Positions 1-8,849 are shown, counted from the stretch's first letter. The stretch is 16,255 bases of DNA from an uncultured Erysipelotrichaceae bacterium (GCA_902766675.1 CACXEN010000152.1:1-16255); one strand, 5' to 3'. Made by a program: numbers and translations. Notes: a model not told the origin generated them from the letters alone.

Positions 1-359
1 ACTAATTCAATGTAAGCCATAGGTGCTGCATCACCACGACGTACACCTGTCTTTACTACACGTGTGTAGCCACCATTACGGTCTTGATATTTTGGAGCGA
101 CTTCATCAAATAGTTTTTGTAAAACTGTTTTTCCTGTTTCTTCATCAGCTACTACATCACGGATGTAAGCAGCTGCTCTTCTACGTGCCGCTAGATCTCC
201 CTTTTTACCAAGTGTAATGAGTTCATCTACGACTGAACGCATGTCTTTAGCTTTTGCTTCGGTCGTTTCAACTTTACCGTAAAGGATTACAGATGTTGCC
301 ATGTTTCTTAACATCGCTTTACGGTGATCTGCTGTTCTACCAAATTTACGATTCCACAT
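1..359 (-). CDS. rplQ: 50S ribosomal protein L17 (3' end cut by window)
   Basis: L17 is a large-subunit protein near the exit-tunnel side of 23S rRNA. It is usually the last gene of the alpha operon, as here, after rpoA with a 14-nt gap. I translated it by hand from ATG at 359: it begins [19 protein letters not shown], matching the L17 N-terminus. It continues through [17 protein letters not shown], then [12 protein letters not shown] and [15 protein letters not shown], all L17 signatures. The start has an AAGGAGGAG ribosome binding site. About 119 codons are visible; family members run roughly 115-130 aa, so only the last few residues and the stop lie beyond position 1. Tryptophan at position 2 is a little unusual. 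Confidence 0.95.
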   Translation of the reverse strand, partial: MWNRKFGRTADHRKAMLRNMATSVILYGKVETTEAKAKDMRSVVDELITLGKKGDLAARRRAAAYIRDVVADEETGKTVLQKLFDEVAPKYQDRNGGYTRVVKTGVRRGDAAPMAYIEL

Positions 360-373
360 AAACAACTCCTCCT

Positions 374-1333
374 TTAGTCAAATGACTTGAATCCAAGTCC
401 TAGCTCAATGAGCTTTTCTTTTACTTCTTTTAGTGATTTCTTACCAAGGTTACGAACACGCATCATTTCGTCCTCAGTCTTTTGTGTTAACTCTTCAACA
501 GTTTGAATGCCTGCGCGTTTCAAACAATTGTAAGAACGTACAGATAGATCGAGATCTTCAATCATCATTTGTTGTCCTTTGTTAACTTGTTCTTGGCCAC
601 CTTCTTTAATGACATCTTCCATTGTTACTACTTCATCATTTAATTCAGAAATAATATTCAAGTGGTCATTTAAGATTTTAGCTGCCATTGATAATGCTTT
701 TTGTGGATTCACTGAACCATTTGTCCAGATTTCCATTGTTAAGCTATCGTATTTAACATCTTCACCTACACGTGCAGGATCTGTATGCCAAGCAACCTTT
801 TCAATTGGTGTATAAATTGAATCTGTAAATACAGTTCCAATACCTTGAGAACTTCCTTGGTTAAGTTGTTTGTTCACATCAGAACTTACATAACCACGTC
901 CGTTTTTAGCCTTCAATTCCATTTCTAGAGATACACCTTTTTCAAGATGAGCAATCTCTAAGTCTTTATTTAGAATTTCAACTTGAGCTGGGCAAATAAT
1001 ATCACCAGCTGTAACAGTTCCAGGTCCTTTTGCGGAAATCTGTAATGTATATACTTCATCATCTTCAATTGTCATAATTAATTTTTTCAATTGAAGAATA
1101 ATCATAGACACATCTTCTCTTACGCCAGGAATAGATGTGAATTCATGGTATACTCCATCAACTTTGATAGAGAATACTGCTGCTCCTGGTAAAGAAGATA
1201 ATAATACTCTACGTAATGCATTACCGATCGTTGTACCAAAACCTCTCTCTAGAGGAGATAGAACAAATTTACCGTAATTCTCAGATTCTACATATTCTTC
1301 TACTTCAAAATCGGCGCGTTCAAATTTTTGCAT
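374..1333 (-). CDS. rpoA: DNA-directed RNA polymerase subunit alpha
   Basis: The alpha subunit dimerises to nucleate RNA polymerase assembly and contacts UP elements and activators through its C-terminal domain. The 319-aa product has both domains. The N-terminal domain (about 1-230) carries [21 protein letters not shown] at 26-45, the assembly signature. A linker spans about 231-255, and the C-terminal domain (about 256-319) has [11 protein letters not shown] with R266, N269 and C270, and NLGKKSL with K298 and K299. These are the positions that bind UP-element DNA in the family. The RBS AGGAGG precedes ATG by 9 nt. It lies between rpsK and rplQ, the standard alpha-operon order. Confidence 0.98.
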   Translation of the reverse strand: MQKFERADFEVEEYVESENYGKFVLSPLERGFGTTIGNALRRVLLSSLPGAAVFSIKVDGVYHEFTSIPGVREDVSMIILQLKKLIMTIEDDEVYTLQISAKGPGTVTAGDIICPAQVEILNKDLEIAHLEKGVSLEMELKAKNGRGYVSSDVNKQLNQGSSQGIGTVFTDSIYTPIEKVAWHTDPARVGEDVKYDSLTMEIWTNGSVNPQKALSMAAKILNDHLNIISELNDEVVTMEDVIKEGGQEQVNKGQQMMIEDLDLSVRSYNCLKRAGIQTVEELTQKTEDEMMRVRNLGKKSLKEVKEKLIELGLGFKSFD

Positions 1334-1355
1334 GCAACAATCCTCCTATTCTTTC

Positions 1356-1757
1356 TTATCCACGTGGTCTCTTTGGTGGACGACAACCATTGTGTGGAAT
1401 TGGTGTTACATCATTGATTGCTGTAATCTCTAAACCAGCAGTTTGTAAAGAACGTACTGCAGCCTCACGGCCTGCGCCTGGTCCTTTTACATTTACTTCT
1501 ACTGTTTTCATACCATGTTGTACAGCTGCTTTCGCTGCTGCTTCAGCAGTTAATTGTGCAACATATGGTGTAGATTTACGAGAACCTCTGTAGCCTAATG
1601 CTCCAGCAGAACTCCAAGAGATAACGTTACCTGCTTCATCTGAAATAGTAACAATTGTGTTGTTAAATGTTGAATGAATATGAGCAATGCCTTTGGCTAT
1701 ATTCTTCTTGACTCTTCTTTTTCTTGAAGTGCCTTTTTTTCCTTTATTTGCTGCCAT
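1356..1757 (-). CDS. rpsK: 30S ribosomal protein S11
   Basis: S11 sits on the platform of the small subunit and helps shape the mRNA exit (E-site/Shine-Dalgarno) region. The 133-aa product shows the family pattern: a basic N-terminus ([13 protein letters not shown]), then [35 protein letters not shown] in mid-protein, and the C-terminal [18 protein letters not shown] that packs on 16S rRNA. Length is normal for the family (about 127-133 aa). The RBS AGGAGG precedes ATG. It follows rpsM by 12 nt. Confidence 0.98.
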   Translation of the reverse strand: MAANKGKKGTSRKRRVKKNIAKGIAHIHSTFNNTIVTISDEAGNVISWSSAGALGYRGSRKSTPYVAQLTAEAAAKAAVQHGMKTVEVNVKGPGAGREAAVRSLQTAGLEITAINDVTPIPHNGCRPPKRPRG

Positions 1758-1769
1758 AACACCCTCCTA

Positions 1770-2135
1770 TTACTTCTTCTTGTTCGCGACAGTACGACGC
1801 GGACCTTTTCTAGTACGTGCGTTTGTACGAGTACGTTGTCCATGAACCGGTAAGCTCTTTCTATGGCGTGATCCACGGTAACTATTAATTTCCATCAAAC
1901 GCTTAATATCCAGTGCTCTTTCACGACGAAGATCACCTTCTGTTTTAATCGCATCGATTTGATTACGAATTGCAGTTTCTTGTTCGTCTGTCAAATCTGT
2001 TGTACGCGTATTCTCGTCAATATTACAAGCTGCAAGAATTTGTTTTGCAGTTGTTCTACCGATTCCATAAATATATGTGAGTGATATTCCGATCGTTTTA
2101 TTACGAGGAATATCCACACCAGCAAAACGTGGCAT
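1770..2135 (-). CDS. rpsM: 30S ribosomal protein S13
   Basis: S13 is a head protein of the small subunit that contacts P-site tRNA and forms bridges to the large subunit. The 121-aa product begins [19 protein letters not shown] and carries [12 protein letters not shown], the helix-hairpin-helix-like element. It ends in the basic tail with [16 protein letters not shown] and [12 protein letters not shown] that reaches toward tRNA. Length matches the family (about 120 aa). The RBS GGGAGG precedes ATG, and rpmJ lies 19 nt upstream. Gene order infA-rpmJ-rpsM-rpsK-rpoA-rplQ is the usual Gram-positive arrangement. Confidence 0.98.
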   Translation of the reverse strand: MPRFAGVDIPRNKTIGISLTYIYGIGRTTAKQILAACNIDENTRTTDLTDEQETAIRNQIDAIKTEGDLRRERALDIKRLMEINSYRGSRHRKSLPVHGQRTRTNARTRKGPRRTVANKKK

Positions 2136-2154
2136 ATCTTTTTTCCTCCCTTAA

Positions 2155-2268
2155 TTAACCTTGTCTTTGTTTATGCTTTGGATTTTGGCAGATTACCATA
2201 ACTACTCCTCTGCGCTTAATCACTCTGCACTTATCACAAATTGGTTTTACAGATGGTCTTACTTTCAT
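2155..2268 (-). CDS. rpmJ: 50S ribosomal protein L36, zinc-binding form
   Basis: This 37-aa gene is easily missed because of its size. Translating the minus strand from ATG at 2268 gives [19 protein letters not shown], continuing to a TAA stop at 2155-2157 with [13 protein letters not shown] at the end. C11, C14, C27 and H32 form the CCCH zinc ribbon, so this is the zinc-dependent C+ form rather than a cysteine-free paralogue. L36 binds 23S rRNA late in large-subunit assembly. An AGGAGG ribosome binding site lies 7 nt upstream of ATG. It stands between infA and rpsM as in other Firmicutes. Confidence 0.97.
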   Translation of the reverse strand: MKVRPSVKPICDKCRVIKRRGVVMVICQNPKHKQRQG

Positions 2269-2304
2269 AATTTTGCCTCCTGACAATTTTTCTTTACTCT
2301 TTAT

Positions 2305-2523
2305 CTACTTATGTCTGTAGGTAATTCGCCCACGTGTTAAGTCATATGGTGAAATTTCTACAGTGACCCTATCTCCCGGTAAAATGCGAATGTAATTCAT
2401 ACGGATTTTACCAGCAACGTGAGCACGGATCTCATGACCATTTTGAAGTTTCACCTTGAAATTGGCATTAGGTAATGTTTCTTCTATAATACCTTCAATT
2501 TCAATGACGTCTTGTTTTCCCAT
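2305..2523 (-). CDS. infA: Translation initiation factor IF-1
   Basis: IF-1 binds the ribosomal A site during initiation and helps IF-2 and IF-3 select the initiator tRNA. The 72-aa product is a single OB fold: [20 protein letters not shown], then [19 protein letters not shown], and the terminal [15 protein letters not shown], all canonical. Its ribosome binding site is weaker than its neighbours' (GGAAAGAGAG upstream of ATG). An out-of-frame ATG lies 4 nt upstream. In Bacillus the gene before infA is map; here it is adk, separated by a 58-nt gap holding a hairpin and a direct repeat. Confidence 0.97.
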   Translation of the reverse strand: MGKQDVIEIEGIIEETLPNANFKVKLQNGHEIRAHVAGKIRMNYIRILPGDRVTVEISPYDLTRGRITYRHK

Positions 2524-2581
2524 TCATTCTCTCTTTCCGATTGATCAGGGAAGAGAAGTTATCTCTTCCCTAATTCATTCT
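2522..2581. repeat. 9-bp direct repeats flanking a hairpin at the adk-infA junction
   Basis: The plus-strand 9-mer attcattct occurs at 2522-2530, overlapping the infA start codon, and again at 2573-2581, beside the adk stop. On the coding strand the similarity extends to AGAATGAATGGGAA versus AGAATGAATTAGGGAA, with a 2-nt insertion. The 42 bp between the copies contain a perfect hairpin. This is where map normally lies in Bacillus-type clusters. It could be a deletion scar or a duplicated infA leader, or it may be chance in AT-rich DNA. Confidence 0.5.
2547..2571 (-). promoter_or_regulatory. Intercistronic 10-bp stem-loop between adk and infA
   Basis: On the RNA strand AGGGAAGAGA pairs perfectly with TCTCTTCCCT around a 5-nt TAACT loop. 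It is followed by GATCAATCGG rather than a run of U, so it does not look like an intrinsic terminator. It could mark an RNA processing or stabilising site that sets the ratio of the upstream (spc/adk) and downstream (infA-alpha) segments, or slow the ribosome before infA. No promoter was recognised nearby. Confidence 0.6.
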
Positions 2582-3232
2582 TTATTCAAATTGAGCCAAT
2601 GTAGATTTCACATCTCCGAATACTTCATCGCTAGGTCTAGCAGCATCGAATGTTTTTACAACACCGAGCTTTTCGAAGTAGTCGATTACTGGCTTTGTAT
2701 TGTTTTCGTATTCTTCCATGCGAACTTTTAATTGTTCAACTGTATCATCTTTTCTTTGAACAACTTCGCCACCACATTCATCACATACACCTTCAACTTG
2801 TGGTACATGATTTGGAATATGGTAAATAGCTCCACATTTCGAACAAATACGACGACCTGTAATTCTATCAACTAGAACTTCAAAGTCTACATCTAACGCG
2901 ATAACACATTCAACCGGTTTGCCAATCTTTTCAGCTATTTCTGTAAATGCTTCCGCTTGTACTAATGTACGTGGGAATCCATCCAATAAATATCCTTTTT
3001 GGCAATCTGGTTGTTGTAGCCTATCCTCAACCATTGCATTAATGACATCATCAGGAACAAGCTTGCCGGCTTCCATATAGCCTTTTGCTTCTTGTCCTAA
3101 TGGAGTATTGTTTCTCACATTTTCTCTTAGCATATCGCCTGTAGAAATATGTGGAATTTCATACTCTTTGAGGATGCGCTCAGAAATTGTGCCTTTACCT
3201 GCTCCTGCAGGCCCCATAATTAGAATATTCAT
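2582..3232 (-). CDS. adk: Adenylate kinase (zinc-LID, long form)
   Basis: Adenylate kinase converts ATP and AMP to two ADP and balances cytoplasmic adenine nucleotides. The 216-aa protein has the P-loop GPAGAGKGT at 7-15, the AMP-site motif HISTGDMLR at 28-36, and DGFPRT at 84-89. The LID domain at about 126-164 carries C130, C133, C150 and C153, the structural zinc site typical of Gram-positive enzymes. The P-loop has MGPAGAGKGT where GLPGAGKGT is more usual, a mild variation. The RBS is AGGAG. It follows secY by 17 nt, the standard spc-operon position, but map does not follow. Confidence 0.97.
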   Translation of the reverse strand: MNILIMGPAGAGKGTISERILKEYEIPHISTGDMLRENVRNNTPLGQEAKGYMEAGKLVPDDVINAMVEDRLQQPDCQKGYLLDGFPRTLVQAEAFTEIAEKIGKPVECVIALDVDFEVLVDRITGRRICSKCGAIYHIPNHVPQVEGVCDECGGEVVQRKDDTVEQLKVRMEEYENNTKPVIDYFEKLGVVKTFDAARPSDEVFGDVKSTLAQFE

Positions 3233-3249
3233 TTTATACTCCTATTTGT

Positions 3250-4533
3250 TTATTTGAAGAAGCCTTGGTAATTCTTTTGCGTCAATTGACCTTTCAATTG
3301 CGCATATGTTTCCATAGCTACACCCACAACAATGATAATTCCAGTACCACCAATTGATACAGATTGTGGTAATGGTGTGAACATTGGAAGTATATAAGGA
3401 ATGATTGCAACTATAACTAGTGCAGCCGCTCCAAGTACTGTTATTCTGTTCAATACTTTCTTTAGGTAAGTCTTTGTTTCTGTACCTGGACGAATACCAG
3501 GGATATAAGCACCTGATTTATTTAGGTTCTCAGAAACTTTTTCTGGATCTACCTGTAAGTCAGTATAGAAGAATGTAAATAGGATTGTTAATACCGCATA
3601 TATTGTTAACCCAACTGGTTTGCTCAAAGATAAGAAATTACTTAGCTTTTCATATGCATCATAATTTATGAAGCTTAGAACAATTTGTGGTGCAGTCATA
3701 ATTGCTTGTGCAAAGATAACTGGAATAACACTTGCGCTATTAATCTTGAATGGAAGATATGTGATGTCTCCTCCACCTCTCATATTTGTGCTGTTTGTAT
3801 ATTGAATTGGTATTTTTCTTACCGCAGTCTCCATAATGATGACAAATACGATAATGAACAAGTACATCAAGCAGAATAATGCGAATTGTAATATACCATT
3901 GAAGAGTTCACCTTGTGATGTACCACCTGCTAAGATGTTCCATACTTGTACGAACTGTGCTGGTAAATTAGCCACAATACCTGCGAAGATGATAATGGAT
4001 AAACCATTTCCGACTCCCTTTTGAGAAATCCTGTCACCAATCCAAATTAAGAACATCGTTCCTGCAGTTAAGATTGTTGCAGTATAGATATATCCAGATA
4101 AACCGCTATTCTCTAACATGTGGTATTGTCTATCAAATCCATAGACAATGGATGCCGCTTGGATGAACGCTAATACAACTGCTAGATAACGCGTTATCTT
4201 ATCCATCTTCATTCTTCCTGTTTGTCCAGATTTTGCCATTTCAGATAAAGCTGGAATAACATCCATGGATAACAATTGAATGATAATGCTCGCAGTAATA
4301 TATGGATGTACACCCATCGCAAATACAGATAGTCTTTCTAAAGCACCACCACCTAGCATGTTCATCATGCTAAGGATAGAGTTATCAGAGATCTGTCCAG
4401 CAAGTAGTGCAGAATCCACTCCTGGAGCTGGAATTGCAGAACCGATGCGATAGATCAACAGCATAACCAGTGTAAAGAAAATACGATTACGTGTCTCTTT
4501 ATTCTGGAATAAACTGGCGAACGTACGCAACAT
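3250..4533 (-). CDS. secY: Protein translocase subunit SecY
   Basis: SecY is the pore of the Sec translocon and, with SecE and SecG, moves proteins across or into the cytoplasmic membrane. The 427-aa product has ten hydrophobic segments, at roughly 18-36, 67-90, 115-133, 148-166, 177-196, 212-236, 265-288, 306-324, 365-386 and 392-411. Family signatures are visible: RIGSAIPAPGVD (29-40), the plug/TM2 region GVHPYITASIIIQLL (74-88), GISL-like GVGNGLSIIIFAGI (173-186), and the cytosolic loop GIRPGTETKTYL (346-357) that engages SecA. ATG lies one base after the rplO stop, and its SD-like AGAGGTG lies within rplO, so the two are probably coupled. Confidence 0.98.
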   Translation of the reverse strand: MLRTFASLFQNKETRNRIFFTLVMLLIYRIGSAIPAPGVDSALLAGQISDNSILSMMNMLGGGALERLSVFAMGVHPYITASIIIQLLSMDVIPALSEMAKSGQTGRMKMDKITRYLAVVLAFIQAASIVYGFDRQYHMLENSGLSGYIYTATILTAGTMFLIWIGDRISQKGVGNGLSIIIFAGIVANLPAQFVQVWNILAGGTSQGELFNGILQFALFCLMYLFIIVFVIIMETAVRKIPIQYTNSTNMRGGGDITYLPFKINSASVIPVIFAQAIMTAPQIVLSFINYDAYEKLSNFLSLSKPVGLTIYAVLTILFTFFYTDLQVDPEKVSENLNKSGAYIPGIRPGTETKTYLKKVLNRITVLGAAALVIVAIIPYILPMFTPLPQSVSIGGTGIIIVVGVAMETYAQLKGQLTQKNYQGFFK

Positions 4534-4534
4534 A

Positions 4535-4975
4535 TTACAGCACCTCTACTTTTCCGCCTGCATCGACAATAGCTTTTTCAGCTGACTTAGAAAATTTATT
4601 GGCTTTTACTGTAAGTTTCTTTTCAAGTTCGCCTTGACCAAGAATCTTAACACCATCTAGGTGCTTTTTCACAAGTCCCATTTCCTTTAAAGCTGCATAA
4701 TCAACTTCAGCGCCATCATCGAATCTATTTAAATCTTTCACATTAACAACTGCATATTCTTTGCGGTTGAAGTTTGTGAAGCCTCTTTTAGGCATTCTTT
4801 TGAAGAATGGAGTTTGTCCACCTTCAAATCCGATAGCTACGCCTCCGCCACTTCTAGAGTTTTGACCTTTTTGACCACGTCCGCTTGTTTTACCATTGCC
4901 GGAACCTTGGCCACGGCCTACTCGATTCTTAGGGCGACGTGCACCCTCTGTATATGTCATTTCACTTAATTTCAT
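4535..4975 (-). CDS. rplO: 50S ribosomal protein L15
   Basis: L15 is an assembly protein of the large subunit. The 146-aa product begins [20 protein letters not shown], followed by the glycine/arginine-rich extension [19 protein letters not shown] that threads through 23S rRNA, then [18 protein letters not shown], a clear L15 signature. Length is normal. The RBS overlaps the rpsE stop codon (TAGGAGG). The gap after rpsE is only 11 nt, so there is no room for rpmD (L30), which normally sits between them. Confidence 0.98.
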   Translation of the reverse strand: MKLSEMTYTEGARRPKNRVGRGQGSGNGKTSGRGQKGQNSRSGGGVAIGFEGGQTPFFKRMPKRGFTNFNRKEYAVVNVKDLNRFDDGAEVDYAALKEMGLVKKHLDGVKILGQGELEKKLTVKANKFSKSAEKAIVDAGGKVEVL

Positions 4976-4986
4976 GAGTGCACCTC

Positions 4987-5520
4987 CTAACGAATTTCTG
5001 CGACTTTCTTATCGCGAATCTTAGCAACTTCATTAACTGTTCTCATTCCCTTTAGAGCATCTAATGTAGCATATACTACATTGACTGGAGTACGAGAACC
5101 GATAATCTTAGATAATACATCACTGACACCTGCTAGTTCTAGAATAGAACGTACAGCACCACCTGCGATAACTCCAGTACCTGGAGCAGCTGGGCTTAGG
5201 AATACTTGGCTTGCGCCATGTTCACCTACAGCAGCATGTGGAACAGTTCTGTTTTCTTCTACTAAGTTAACTTTAAATACATTTTTTGTAGCTGCTTCTG
5301 TTGCTTTTTTAATAGCATCAGGAACTTCTGCAGCTTTTCCGAGTCCGAAGCCTACTCTACCTTTTTTGTCACCTACAACAACTAAAGCAGAGAAACGCAT
5401 TCTACGACCACCCTTGACAGTTTTGCTGACACGGTTGATGGAGACTACTACATCTTCAAACTCTTTTTCTTCACGTTGTCTTCTGATTGGTCTACGTTGT
5501 TTTGTTTTGTTTTCAGACAT
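4987..5520 (-). CDS. rpsE: 30S ribosomal protein S5
   Basis: S5 lines the mRNA entry channel and affects decoding fidelity. The 177-aa protein has a basic N-terminus ([19 protein letters not shown]), then the double-stranded-RNA-binding-like domain with [17 protein letters not shown] and [20 protein letters not shown]. The C-terminal domain contains [19 protein letters not shown] and [19 protein letters not shown]. The RBS AAAGGAG precedes ATG. It follows rplR by 16 nt. The missing rpmD leaves it directly upstream of rplO. Confidence 0.98.
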   Translation of the reverse strand: MSENKTKQRRPIRRQREEKEFEDVVVSINRVSKTVKGGRRMRFSALVVVGDKKGRVGFGLGKAAEVPDAIKKATEAATKNVFKVNLVEENRTVPHAAVGEHGASQVFLSPAAPGTGVIAGGAVRSILELAGVSDVLSKIIGSRTPVNVVYATLDALKGMRTVNEVAKIRDKKVAEIR

Positions 5521-5536
5521 ATATATTCTCCTTTCC

Positions 5537-5893
5537 TTAGAACTTCAGTCCAGCTTCTCTAGCTGCATCAGCTAGCGCTTGAACTCTTCCGTGATAGATA
5601 TAACCGCCGCGGTCGAAGCGTACGGATTCGATTTTCTTTTCTTTACATTTGTTAGCGATTGCTTCACCAACTTTTTTAGCCGCCTCTACATTACCACCAT
5701 TTTCTAGTTTTAATTCGAGAGAGCTAGCAGCACATAATGTGTTTCCTGTTGTGTCATCAATGACTTGTGCATAGATGTGCGCATTAGAACGGAACACATT
5801 TAGTCTTGGGCATTCAGGAGTGCCATTTACGACATTACGTACACGTTTATGACGACGAATACGTTCTTCATTTTTCTTCGTATTTTTAATCAT
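5537..5893 (-). CDS. rplR: 50S ribosomal protein L18
   Basis: L18 binds 5S rRNA together with L5 and places it in the central protuberance. The 118-aa product has a basic N-terminus with [18 protein letters not shown], followed by [19 protein letters not shown]. The C-terminal [20 protein letters not shown] is diagnostic of L18. Length matches the family (about 118 aa). The SD AAAGGGG lies about 9 nt before ATG, somewhat less canonical than its neighbours. Confidence 0.97.
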   Translation of the reverse strand: MIKNTKKNEERIRRHKRVRNVVNGTPECPRLNVFRSNAHIYAQVIDDTTGNTLCAASSLELKLENGGNVEAAKKVGEAIANKCKEKKIESVRFDRGGYIYHGRVQALADAAREAGLKF

Positions 5894-5910
5894 CGTTAGC
5901 TATCCCCTTT

Positions 5911-6459
5911 CTATCCCTTAGCAGCTGCTGTCTTACCTTCCTTACGACGTACATGTTCATTTTCATAACGAACACCTTTACCACCATAAGGTTCTGGTTT
6001 CTTAGCAGCTCTTACTACTGCTGCAAATTGGCCAACAATTTGCTTATCGATTCCACTGATTTTAACTGTTGTTGCATCAGGTACTTCTACGCTGACACCT
6101 TCAGGTACTGTATACTCTACTGGATGAGAGAAACCAACATTTAATGTTAGTTTGTTACCAGCAAGTGTTGCACGGTAACCAATACCTACAATCTTTAATA
6201 CTTTTGTGAAACCTTCATTTACACCAACTACCATTGCGTTGATGAGTGCACGTGTTGTGCCGTGAAGTTGCTTTGTGTGTTTTTCTTCATTTAAACGTTT
6301 GACTGTGAGAACACCATCTTCAATCTCAATGTTCATTAGATCGGAGAACTTCTTTGTTAGTGTTCCCTTAGGACCTTTTACAGTCACCTCATTACCATCC
6401 GCAACATTCACTTCTACACCGGATGGAATGGTAATCGTCTTATTACCGATACGTGACAT
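5911..6459 (-). CDS. rplF: 50S ribosomal protein L6
   Basis: L6 lies near the base of the L7/L12 stalk and the sarcin-ricin loop, close to the GTPase factor site. The 182-aa product begins MSRIGNKTITIPSGVEVNVA and contains VTVKGPKGTL. The second repeat domain carries GFSHPVEYTVPEGVSVEVPD, and the protein ends with KPEPYGGKGVRYENEHVRRK, the conserved C-terminal signature. Length is as expected. The RBS AAAGGAAG precedes ATG by about 8 nt. Confidence 0.98.
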   Translation of the reverse strand: MSRIGNKTITIPSGVEVNVADGNEVTVKGPKGTLTKKFSDLMNIEIEDGVLTVKRLNEEKHTKQLHGTTRALINAMVVGVNEGFTKVLKIVGIGYRATLAGNKLTLNVGFSHPVEYTVPEGVSVEVPDATTVKISGIDKQIVGQFAAVVRAAKKPEPYGGKGVRYENEHVRRKEGKTAAAKG

Positions 6460-6478
6460 TTTCTATCTTCCTTTCTTC

Positions 6479-6880
6479 TTACCAAACGTAAGCGATGACT
6501 TCACCGCCAACGTGCTTTTGTCTTGCTTCTCTATCTGTCATCATTCCTTCAGATGTAGAAATGATAGCAATACCTAAACCATTTAATACCTTAGGAATTT
6601 GATTTCCTTTTGTATAAACACGTAGTCCAGGTTTAGAGATTCTCTTAATACCTTTAACGACTTTTTCATCGTTAGCTCCATATTTTAGAGTAACGACGAT
6701 CTTCTTTTCGATACCTTCGCCTTCAACAGAATATGTATCGATATATCCTTCACTCTTTAAGATTTTAGCAATTTCAACTTTAACCTTTGAGCAAGGAGCG
6801 ACATCAACTGTTTCCATGCGCGCTTGATAGCCATTACGAATTCTTGTAAGCATATCAGCAATTGGATCTGTCATATTCAT
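6479..6880 (-). CDS. rpsH: 30S ribosomal protein S8
   Basis: S8 is a primary 16S rRNA-binding protein and, in E. coli, the autogenous repressor of the spc operon. The 133-aa product has [20 protein letters not shown] at the N-terminus and [20 protein letters not shown] in the C-terminal domain. It ends with [20 protein letters not shown], a textbook S8 C-terminus. Two in-frame ATGs lie six bases apart. The first (6880) is chosen because it is 10 nt from the GGAGG sequence; the second would give MTDPIAD and cannot be excluded. Confidence 0.97.
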   Translation of the reverse strand: MNMTDPIADMLTRIRNGYQARMETVDVAPCSKVKVEIAKILKSEGYIDTYSVEGEGIEKKIVVTLKYGANDEKVVKGIKRISKPGLRVYTKGNQIPKVLNGLGIAIISTSEGMMTDREARQKHVGGEVIAYVW

Positions 6881-6896
6881 CTTTCGCTACCCTCCT

Positions 6897-7082
6897 TTAC
6901 CAACTTGCCTTCTTTACACCAGGAATTTGGCCTTTGTAAGCTAATTCTCTGAAGCAAATACGACAAACTTTATATTTCTTTAATACTGAATGTGGACGTC
7001 CACATCTCTCGCAACGTGTGTATGCACGTGAGGAGAACTTTGCTGGACGTGCTTGTCTAACTTTTTGACTCGTTTTTGCCAT
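6897..7082 (-). CDS. rpsZ: 30S ribosomal protein S14, type Z (zinc ribbon)
   Basis: S14 sits in the head of the small subunit near the decoding site. At 61 aa this is the short, zinc-binding version rather than the 89-101-aa cysteine-free form. CxxC pairs C24/C27 (RCERCGRP) and C40/C43 (VCRICF) form the zinc ribbon, and the end [11 protein letters not shown] is conserved. It occupies the standard spc position between rplE and rpsH. The RBS AAAGGAG is 6 nt upstream of ATG. The symbol rpsN is also used for this gene. Confidence 0.97.
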   Translation of the reverse strand: MAKTSQKVRQARPAKFSSRAYTRCERCGRPHSVLKKYKVCRICFRELAYKGQIPGVKKASW

Positions 7083-7096
7083 GTTGTTCTCCTTTC

Positions 7097-7645
7097 TTAT
7101 TGTGCTGCCTTAGCAAATGGCATGCCTAATTCTTCGAGTAATGCGTACGCTTCTTGATTTGTTTTCGCTGTTGTAACGATAACAACATCTAAACCACGAA
7201 TCTTATTTACTTTATCAAAATTGATTTCAGGGAAGATTAATTGTTCCCTAACACCAAGTGTATAGTTACCACGACCATCGAATGCTGTTCCGCTTACACC
7301 ACGGAAGTCACGTACACGTGGTAATGAGATGTTCATTAACTTATCTAAGAAGTCATACATCTTTTCTCCACGTAATGTAACTTTACATCCAATTGGCATA
7401 CCTTCACGAAGTTTGAAGTTCGCAATAGATTTTTTAGCCTTTGTGATAACTGGTTTTTGACCAGCAATTTGTGTTAATTCTTCAACTGCTTCATCAAGTA
7501 GTTTTGGATTAGCGATTGCATCGCCTACACCCATGTTAAGTACTACCTTAACAACCTTTGGTGCTTCCATCTCACTTGTGTAGTTGAACTTTTTGATCAA
7601 AGATGGTTTTACTGTTTCGTTATACTTTTGTAATAAACGATTCAT
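7097..7645 (-). CDS. rplE: 50S ribosomal protein L5
   Basis: L5 binds 5S rRNA and contacts P-site tRNA from the central protuberance. The 182-aa product begins [20 protein letters not shown] and contains [16 protein letters not shown]. It continues with [20 protein letters not shown], then [12 protein letters not shown] and [11 protein letters not shown], all L5 hallmarks. The start overlaps the rplX stop by one base (TAATG), with its AAGGAGGG sequence inside the 3' end of rplX, so the two are probably translationally coupled. Confidence 0.98.
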   Translation of the reverse strand: MNRLLQKYNETVKPSLIKKFNYTSEMEAPKVVKVVLNMGVGDAIANPKLLDEAVEELTQIAGQKPVITKAKKSIANFKLREGMPIGCKVTLRGEKMYDFLDKLMNISLPRVRDFRGVSGTAFDGRGNYTLGVREQLIFPEINFDKVNKIRGLDVVIVTTAKTNQEAYALLEELGMPFAKAAQ

Positions 7646-7968
7646 TATTTCTTGCCCTCCTTGATCTCTGCGCCAGATTTCTTATAATATCTGACTTTAT
7701 TTCCTTTGCTGTCTTCTTTAATGCCAACACGGCTAGCTTGTTTTGCTTTCTTGTCATAAAGCATAACGTTACTTGCATCAATTGGTGCTTCTCTTTCGAT
7801 AATGCCACCTTCTGGATTTTGTTGTGTTGGTTTTAAAGATTTCTTAATCATGTTGACACCTTCAACAATGACTTTGTTTGATTTAGGATTTACTGCTTTT
7901 ACTTCAGCAACTGTTCCTTTGTAGTGGCCACTGATGACCTTAACTGTATCGCCTGTTTTGATCTTCAT
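7645..7968 (-). CDS. rplX: 50S ribosomal protein L24
   Basis: L24 starts large-subunit assembly by binding the 5' region of 23S rRNA and later lies near the peptide exit. The 107-aa product starts with a KOW motif, [20 protein letters not shown], followed by [20 protein letters not shown] and [19 protein letters not shown], the L24 signature. Length is typical. The RBS GGGAGG is about 7 nt upstream of ATG. Its stop overlaps the rplE start. Confidence 0.98.
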   Translation of the reverse strand: MKIKTGDTVKVISGHYKGTVAEVKAVNPKSNKVIVEGVNMIKKSLKPTQQNPEGGIIEREAPIDASNVMLYDKKAKQASRVGIKEDSKGNKVRYYKKSGAEIKEGKK

Positions 7969-7980
7969 ATTGCCACCTCC

Positions 7981-8349
7981 CTATAGAACTTCCGGTGCTA
8001 GGGAAACGATTTTCATGAATCCCTTATCACGGAGTTCTCTTGCGACAGGGCCGAAAATACGTGTTCCGACCGGTGTCATATCATCTTTTAGAATTACTGC
8101 AGCGTTATCATCGAACTTGATGTAAGAACCGTTTTCACGACGTACACCATATACTGATCTAGCGATAACACATTTAACTACTTGACCCTCTTTTACAGAG
8201 CCGTTAGGTGCTGCTTTCTTCACTGTGCAAACAACGATATCACCGATGTTTGCGCTTCTGCGACGTGAGCCGCCTAAGCATCTGATGACTAGTACTTCTT
8301 TTGCACCAGTGTTGTCCGCAACATTCAATCTACTTTCATTTTGAATCAT
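7981..8349 (-). CDS. rplN: 50S ribosomal protein L14
   Basis: L14 takes part in intersubunit bridges and is the usual first gene of the spc segment. The 122-aa product begins [20 protein letters not shown] and has [20 protein letters not shown] and [13 protein letters not shown]. The C-terminus [20 protein letters not shown] is conserved. The AGGAGGG sequence precedes ATG. Only 18 nt separate it from rpsQ and no promoter is visible there, so the S10 and spc segments appear to be one transcription unit here. Confidence 0.98.
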   Translation of the reverse strand: MIQNESRLNVADNTGAKEVLVIRCLGGSRRRSANIGDIVVCTVKKAAPNGSVKEGQVVKCVIARSVYGVRRENGSYIKFDDNAAVILKDDMTPVGTRIFGPVARELRDKGFMKIVSLAPEVL

Positions 8350-8367
8350 AGCTTCTCCCTCCTAGTG

Positions 8368-8631
8368 CTATAGAATGACTGCCTCTTCAACAATCTTTAC
8401 AAGACGGAAATGCTTGTCTTTGCTGAGAGGTCTAGTTTCCATAATTTCTACTACGTCACCGACTTTTGCTTCATTGTTCTCATCATGAGCTTTGAACTTA
8501 GATGAGAATTTTACTTGCCTTCCATATAAAGGATGGCTTCTCTTTGTTGTGATTTCAACGACGATTGTTTTATCCATTTTGTCAGATACAACAGTGCCGC
8601 GTAACACTTTACGACTATTTCTTTCTGCCAT
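8368..8631 (-). CDS. rpsQ: 30S ribosomal protein S17
   Basis: S17 is a primary binder of the 5' domain of 16S rRNA. The 87-aa OB-fold protein reads [20 protein letters not shown], then [20 protein letters not shown] and [20 protein letters not shown], typical of S17. Length matches the family (about 80-90 aa). The RBS AAAGGAGGG lies about 7 nt before ATG. It is the final gene of the canonical S10 segment and follows rpmC by 14 nt. Confidence 0.98.
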   Translation of the reverse strand: MAERNSRKVLRGTVVSDKMDKTIVVEITTKRSHPLYGRQVKFSSKFKAHDENNEAKVGDVVEIMETRPLSKDKHFRLVKIVEEAVIL

Positions 8632-8645
8632 TGTCTCGCCCTCCT

Positions 8646-8846
8646 TTATTCAGCTTGCGCGCTAGCACGTTCTGTCATAACAGTTTTGATGCGCGCGATT
8701 GTTTTCTTTACATCTTTAATACGAGCAGGATTTTCCAAGCTACCTGTAGCTTGTGCAAAGCGCAAATCATATAACTCTTCTTTTAAAGATGTGACTTCTC
8801 TCTCGAGTTCTTCATTACTTAGATCTCTGATTTCTTTCACATTCAT
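8646..8846 (-). CDS. rpmC: 50S ribosomal protein L29
   Basis: L29 lies near the polypeptide exit, where it helps form the docking area for trigger factor and SRP. The 66-aa, mostly helical product begins [20 protein letters not shown] and contains [20 protein letters not shown], the L29 core, then [15 protein letters not shown]. The gap after rplP is 3 nt. Its AAGGAGG sequence encodes the last residues of rplP, which suggests translational coupling. Confidence 0.97.
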   Translation of the reverse strand: MNVKEIRDLSNEELEREVTSLKEELYDLRFAQATGSLENPARIKDVKKTIARIKTVMTERASAQAE

Positions 8847-8849
8847 GAT

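Noticed and set aside
1216..1593. Plus-strand open frame of 125 codons
   Set aside because: It is antisense to rpoA and rpsK, both unmistakable on the minus strand.
2547..2571. Terminator between adk and infA
   Set aside because: The stem is strong but no U run follows on the transcribed strand.
5081..5575. Plus-strand open frame of 164 codons
   Set aside because: It lies entirely opposite rpsE and the end of rplR, has no ribosome binding site, and its protein resembles no family; it is a shadow of conserved genes.
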